Of a stretch of 64,000 nucleotides of DNA, positions 58,479 to 64,000 are shown piece by piece. A program made the translations under genes and the position numbers. The stretch comes from Toxonevra muliebris (lineage: Eukaryota; Arthropoda; Insecta; Diptera; Pallopteridae). A model generated the notes under the pieces. It was not told the DNA's origin. It saw nothing but the letters and a program-made list of their open reading frames with translations, and did no database searches. The number at the start of each line of letters is the position of its first letter. Position 1 is the first letter of the stretch. The stretch is from assembly GCA_963691655.1 (NCBI GenBank), contig OY829328.1, positions 31,453,890-31,517,889 on the forward strand, given 5' to 3'.

Positions 58479-60045
58479 ATGTCCTGGCATGTACATATGT
58501 ATGAATTGGCATCGTTAGTCAAGCTTTGCCATGAAATTAATTTACAAGATAATGAAAAATAAAATCAAGCTGAAAACAAAAAAAAAAAAAAATACAAATG
58601 CTTAAACCTTTGTGTTTTCTATTTGTGTATGTGTGAGATTTTTGCTTTTCTTACTTACTCGAAAGTGGATATTCATGAATTATGATTTCCCGCCGGAAAC
58701 ATACACAAAATGTCAGCTTGCCTCCTTTTTTTATTTTTTGTATCCTTTTTTTCTGTGTACTTTTTTGGGGGCACTTCTAATGCAATAAGTTAAGGGTTAA
58801 GTGTATTTACAAGTCTGAAGTGTATAAACTTATTACTACTCCCCTTAAAAAAAAAGAAGCAGCCAACATATAAAGAAACAAAAAATTATATAATTTCACG
58901 CCAATTTTTTTTGTGTTTCGTCTTCTCGCGCCTTTTAAGATTTTTGTTGTTTAAATTTTTATTTTTTATTGTAGTTTTTTCTATTGTTTTTTCTTTGTTT
59001 TGCTTGTGTGAGCGGTTTATTTTGCCAACCTTCTTTTTGTTTTCCTTAGCAAAAATAAAAAAATGATCCAAGTAAAGATTTATGATTTGTTTGAAGACGG
59101 AAATACTAAGACAATGTGCAGCAACAGCAGCGTACTTACATATCTACTCGTAGTATGTCTATATGTATATACTCGCGCTGCTATATATGAGAATGAGTAC
59201 GAGCTTCAAATTTCCAATTCGTATGAACTAACAAATTTCGCGGGCACACCAGAGTATGGGGAAAGTGGGAAAAACACAACATTTCAAATAGATTGAATTA
59301 ACAGTCAGCGGCATATCAGCGAAATACACAAATTTATCTTATAGATATTCAACGAAAAAGAAAAAAAATTATCAAAACTTTTTCAGAAAAAAAGGGTTGG
59401 ATTTTTGGCATTTCGCCTCAGCCATGAAAAATTATAAAAATGTGAAAAAAAATTTATGGCAAGAAATGTTTGCATTGCATTCCAATTTCATTCTATCTTA
59501 TTACAAGTACAAATATTTTTATTTATGTTTGAAGTGTGGGTGAGATTTGTAATTCACTTGAGTAAATATTCCCGTTTACTTCTTCTCTAATTAAATGAGA
59601 TAGTTTTGGAAAAAATAAACTTCGTTCAGTTGTAAAGGTCAAAGATTTTTTAGTTTTCATTGAAGGTAAATGCAGTTTCAATGTGTTTCTAGAACAAACA
59701 TTTCAATATTTTTTATAACATTAAAGAAATTGTTATATTTTAATAATTAAAAATGCTGACACTGCTACATAACTATGCTGAGAAATACTTGGAAGGACTA
59801 AACTAGGAAATACTGCCCCACTCGCTTTGTTCATCAAACTCCTTTGGATTTCTATTTGTTACGGGCCATGCAGTTGGTTCTTTCTAAAGAGCGGTTCGGT
59901 TCTTATGAAAGAAATGCTTTCATAACACTAAGCGACAAATTTGACCGTGAAGTTACTAAGTCCGCCTCTAGACGGCGTTCATCTAAAGGTGTAAAATTAT
60001 CCCTATATGAGTTTTTTGTTGCTACATTTTATTATAATGTTTAGG
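58479..60045. other. Intron 4 sequence without recognised gene
   Basis: AT-rich. A 66-codon frame at 59844-60044 has a mixed, protein-like composition (SKERFGSYERNAF, SASRRRSSKG) but no family match and no known context. It is left unassigned. Confidence 0.35.
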
Positions 60046-62058
60046 AAAGAGTTTAGAGTTGTGGGTGGGCTGGACTTAACCAAAGCACTCAGCCAACGAG
60101 GACTATTGTGCTATACCCAAGGATAGAACCAGTAGAAGAGAGTGGAGAGACAGGAAATTTATGAGGAGATAAATGGGAAGAAGAAAGGTCTAGGGTCTCT
60201 CAACCTCGAATTTCTTTGTTTCACTGATGAACCTCAGAAGAGAGACAGTATGGACATTATTCATACTCAAGACATCACTACCCAATAGCTTTAAACTGAT
60301 TCTCGCGAACGCCAGGCAGCTACAAAGATAATGCTCCGTAGTATCGTCGTCCTAAAGATACGATTGGAAAATTGGATCGGTGATGACGCCCATGTTAATC
60401 ATATGCTGACCACATGTGTTGCGTCCTTGTGATGACACCCACCAGTAATCTCAGGTCCTTTCTTCTCAGTTTGAGAAGAGATTCCGCTGATTTCCTGTTA
60501 GGTTGTCTCACGAAGCACTTTGCGGTTCTGGAGGAGTTAAGCTTGGACCATCTTTCTCTATGGATAGAACCCACCAAATCGTTGATCGAACGCATGGTCT
60601 CACCAGAACTTACGCCAAGAAAAGGTTCCGGACCCAATGTTGTAATTGCAAAGCCTTCATTAGCTAGTTTATCAGCTAGTGCATTCCCCTGCAATGCCAC
60701 AGTTTCCTGGAACCCATATAAAGCATAACTTGTGTTTTACAACACTATTTAGTTTTGCCTTACACTCGCTGACCAATTTTGAGGAGCTGACAGGGTTAGC
60801 AAGGGCCTTCAGTGCAGCTAAAATTAATTTTATCACTGCAAATACCTATGCACTTCCCATGCCATCTCTTCTCAATTATCCAGCTCACCACGTCTAGGAT
60901 AACGAAAACCTCCGTTAGGAAGACTGACACCATCTTTCCAGTGGAAAAAGAGTATTTGGTCTCATCGTCCAAGTACCAACCGGATCCAGTACCGTGTGAG
61001 GTTTTGGATCCGTCGGTATAGAAGACATGATGAAGACCTCGGAGTACGACCTCTGGACTTAACCATTGATCTCGTTTCGGGAACCTGACATCGTATTTTC
61101 TTACTAAGCGGATGCAAGACACACGGTTGCCCACGGGCATCAAAAACAGTGGACACTGTACTGACAACTGGTGGCATATCATACTGTGCCCTACATCTGC
61201 CTCGACATGCCAGACTCCATTTAACCGAAGTCTGTAGGCCGCTCTCATCGCTTCTTTACCGATTTGAAGATCCAGAAGAATCAAGTCAAGCAAAGCATTG
61301 AGGGCAACACCAGATGTAGTACACATTGCACCAATGATACCCAGGCACACACTTCTCTGAAGCCTGGTCAGAGAGGATACAAAGTTCGTCTCCACCATAC
61401 TACAGAGGCATACGTGACAATAGGTCTCACAAGAGCAATGTATACTCAGTATACCAGAGCTGGATTCAGACCCCAAGTTTTGCCGAAAGCTCGCCTGCAC
61501 TGCCAGAAAACCTTTAGTGCACGCGAGACCTTCAGCTCGACGTGCGTCTTCCACAACAGTTTGCAATCTAAGGTTACCCCAAAATATTTAACTTTAGAAG
61601 ACAACGGCAGTGTTACTCCCTTCATTGTTTGTAGTAACAGGCCATCCTTCTTGCGTTTACTGGTGAAGAGCACTAAGGTGCTTTTACCAGGATTCACTGA
61701 AAGACCCTGCAGATCGCACCAAACCTCGATCTTGTCCAAGACTTCTTGCATTTTGATGCACACCGTCTGTAAGGACCGTCCCGAGATTAGTACGCACACA
61801 TCGTCAGCATACGCTTGGATGTGAATCAAATCATTAAGAAGGGAGTCCACCACGAAGCACCATAGAAGAGGAGAGAGTACGCCCCCTTAGGGGCATCCTT
61901 TCTCAACCTCGACCATAACACTGTCATCGTTTTCTCCACCTATGATAAGCATCTGTTTAAATAGCATGGTATGAATCCATCGAATGACGATTTCTTCAAC
62001 AATATATTGTCTGGCCGAAGAGCACATCGAGTCGAAGGTAGCGTTGTCAAAAGCCCCT
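60046..62058 (-). mobile_element. I-type LINE with RNase H domain, 5'-truncated
   Basis: A non-LTR retrotransposon on the minus strand, about 2 kb. It begins inside the reverse transcriptase at GAFDNATFDS and ends near 60046 after a short 3' UTR. That UTR reads GGTATAGCACAATAG, TTGGCTGAGTG and CAGCC, much like the SINE 3' ends in this window. G+C content is higher than the surrounding intron, which suggests recent arrival. Several frame breaks make it inactive. Confidence 0.88.
60190..62058 (-). pseudogene. LINE ORF2 remnant: reverse transcriptase and RNase H
   Basis: Encodes the C-terminal two-thirds of a LINE ORF2. In order on the minus strand: GAFDNATFDS near 62055; GCP-stop-GGVLSPLLW near 61890, where a stop replaces the usual Gln; the catalytic AYADDVCVL near 61810; a thumb region; then RNase H with YTDGSK near 61015, CSDK near 60840, WVPGNCGIAG near 60705 (Asn where His is usual) and ALADKLANEG near 60675. 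The frame ends at a stop at 60190-60192. At least three frameshifts separate these blocks. The RNase H domain places it with I/R1/Loa-type LINEs rather than jockey. Confidence 0.88.
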
Positions 62059-64000
62059 TAAAATTCATAAAACTTACAAAAACCGTTTAAAATTAGTTTT
62101 TAGTCCTCAAAAAGCTAAAAAATAATTGCAAAATACTTACATTTTTAACAATTATTACTCAGCATGCACGTATCGAAAGCAAAATTGTCTTCGACAAAAA
62201 ATTCGATGCGCAACGAAAATTTTAATAGGGTTCCCTGCTTATAATAAGAATTTTACATTCGATATTTGATCTTCAATAACCAGCGAAGATCGAACGTCGA
62301 AAGCTGCCCATAATAAGGGCCAAAGTGATAAAAAGCTCATTCAACAACAAATAATTTTGAGCATTCAACCTTTCCCTCTTCATGAAGCCACACCCACTCT
62401 TTTTTTCAGGTTTTTGAGATCGCGTTTAAAATTTTTACACTAATATTAATTAATTCCAATTTTTTATAAGTTATTTAAAAATTTGGGAACTAGAGGGCTA
62501 AGACCATAGTGTTGCTAGTACATGAAATCGCTTTAGGAGAATATTTTTTATATTTTCCTCCAGCTTCTGTTTGCGTACCTTTTAAAGTTTATATTAGTAT
62601 TACATTTGGTTTTTCTTTATTTTATGAATAGATATATCGCTATATTAGGTCAAACCATTATAGCTATCCTGTTTCTGGTACTAATGTAATACGAGGTTAA
62701 TGAAATGCCCTTTTTACATAATTATCAATTTTGGAAGTGAAGAGCTTTTGTAAGGTATCCTCGGTAAAGGATAAATTATTGTCAGGTTATAGCTGACAGC
62801 ATTTTCTTTGTCTCTTTACCGTTGTCAGATGCCATCTGTAGACTCAAAAATTCAAAATTTTTACAAAATTTGTTTACAATTTTCGTATTTTATATTATAA
62901 TAATAGAGATTTTTGTGTGAAGAACTTAAATTGTATTTGTTTTCCATAATAAGCACATTTTCCTCTTTCATGTAAGAATTAAAATATTACAAATTTTATA
63001 TGGGTCCTGTATAAACTAAAATTACAGGTTATAGGAAAGAGAGAATCTGAATACAAGGTAGTAATCAGCCACATTGAATTATTCTTAAAATGTTATTTAT
63101 TTTTTATTTGAAAAAATCTTGAAAAGATTAAAATAAGTTATATTTCTACGACAGCATTTTTTTTTAAACTAATCTAAAAACCGAAAACTAAATAAATGTT
63201 GCCTATTGTTAATATTTTCCATGATCCTTTACCTTGGAAATAGATCATTGAAATTGTGAAATGATTTGCTACAAGAAGAGGTTTTCCCAAAATGCGTAAC
63301 GTTCCAGTCCGTTTTCACACGGTCATACCTCCGAAATTATTTGATATCGAGATAAGCAAACTATATAACGCTCCAACCCGCGTTTTGGTTCATATAGAAA
63401 ATTTTTATTGTTTTTCTTATGAGTCAGTGTTTAATATAGATTATGTGCTCATAATTTCTAATTAACAATTCTATGGCTTATTTTAAATGAAGCTCTAGTT
63501 AAGTTTCCCTCTTTATACTGCAGTAATCTACCTAGCCACACCTTTCATGTAACCATATTAAGTTCGTCATAGATTATTTGGATCCTTACCCGTACCTAGC
63601 CACCGTTTTCTTAACAAACAAAAAAATAACATAAAAAGCAACAACTATTTCTCCCTATGTTCACGCAATACTAAGCAAATTATTTTCTTATAAATTCTCA
63701 CCTAAAAATTTAACTATGAAAGAACAACTTTGTTACAAAAACAAATGTTTTCTCAATTGTCAAAATTCTTCTTACTTGTCAAAATGCATCTACCTTCTTA
63801 ATTCTTCTGCCATGGTAGAGAGTGTGGATTTTCACGCACACCAGCTTGATTACTACCGAAATTTTATTGAGATTGATTTTGCACTGTTTTATTTTTAATG
63901 TAAACGAAAAGGTACATTCAAATATATTTATATTGTTTATGTTTTGCATTGCGCTATAAAAGCAACAGATACGTCATCTATGCTATTGATATATTCGTAT
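62059..64000. other. Intron 4 sequence without recognised gene
   Basis: AT-rich. CTGCTTATAATAAG at 62235 and CTGCCCATAATAAG at 62304 form a direct repeat 69 bp apart near the truncated 5' end of the LINE. No coding or bounded mobile feature was found to the end of the window. Confidence 0.35.

Larger units (their letters stand above)
58295..64000 (+). other. Camta intron 4, runs off the window
   Basis: GTAAGTGTT donor at 58295; no acceptor leading to the next CG-1 exon was seen. It holds an RNase H-bearing LINE at 60046-62058. Confidence 0.7.

Noticed and set aside
59844..60044. 66-codon open frame beside the LINE 3' end
   Set aside because: No motif and no homology recognised; on the strand opposite the LINE and outside its likely borders.
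60414..60728. 104-codon plus-strand frame
   Set aside because: Antisense shadow of the LINE RNase H region, which has recognisable motifs on the minus strand.
61264..61824. 186-codon plus-strand frame
   Set aside because: Antisense shadow of the LINE reverse transcriptase; no family features on this strand.
1..64000. CRISPR array, phage defence island, or other prokaryotic system
   Set aside because: The window is insect nuclear DNA with spliced exons and eukaryotic transposons; no regularly spaced repeats with unique spacers or bacterial genes were seen.

Overview
This window looks like an AT-rich (by eye roughly 70% A+T) insect nuclear sequence, most likely from a fly. The evidence is large spliced introns with GT..AG borders, a CAMTA gene whose CG-1 domain reads like the fly protein, (CAA/CAG) and CAT homopolymer coding typical of flies, and a dense set of insect transposon families. 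There are no operons, CRISPR arrays or prokaryotic genes.

One host gene runs through the window on the + strand: Camta, the calmodulin-binding transcription activator. Four coding exons are visible. The first (8055-8760) encodes a low-complexity His/Gln/Ala/Pro-rich N-terminus. The next three (37464-37555, 57870-57937, 58159-58294) encode the start of the CG-1 DNA-binding domain. Splice phases agree across all four. The introns are about 28.7 kb, 20.3 kb, 0.22 kb and more than 5.7 kb. The rest of CG-1 and the TIG, ankyrin and IQ regions lie beyond 64000. A weak promoter candidate sits near 2.2-2.4 kb.

The introns hold many mobile elements with readable borders. The most intact is a BEL/Pao LTR retrotransposon (51256-57222) with one open gag-pol frame of 1756 codons, two LTRs that read as identical, and a 5-bp target duplication (ATTTG). 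Others include two broken IS630-Tc1-mariner transposase elements of DD37E type (23405-25335 and 46491-47738) plus a fragment (33030-33490), a decayed Tc1-like element (34893-36449), a hAT element (13094-14782), hAT, TTAA-target and Harbinger-type MITEs, a large foldback element (33621-34593), a jockey/CR1-like LINE tail split by a 715-bp TTAA-flanked MITE, an RNase H-bearing I-type LINE (60046-62058) with an older relative (48600-50520), and three tRNA-derived SINEs (9595-9859, 49778-50088, 50585-50896) with target duplications.

The elements relate to one another. The SINE 3' ends resemble the 3' end of the RNase H-bearing LINE, which suggests that LINE family mobilised them. Two SINEs lie head-out in inverted orientation about 0.5 kb apart. 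The TTAA MITE in the jockey-like LINE can be removed conceptually to leave one TTAA and an open frame. I found no convincing new cellular system. The novelty here is in transposon families and their nesting inside Camta introns.
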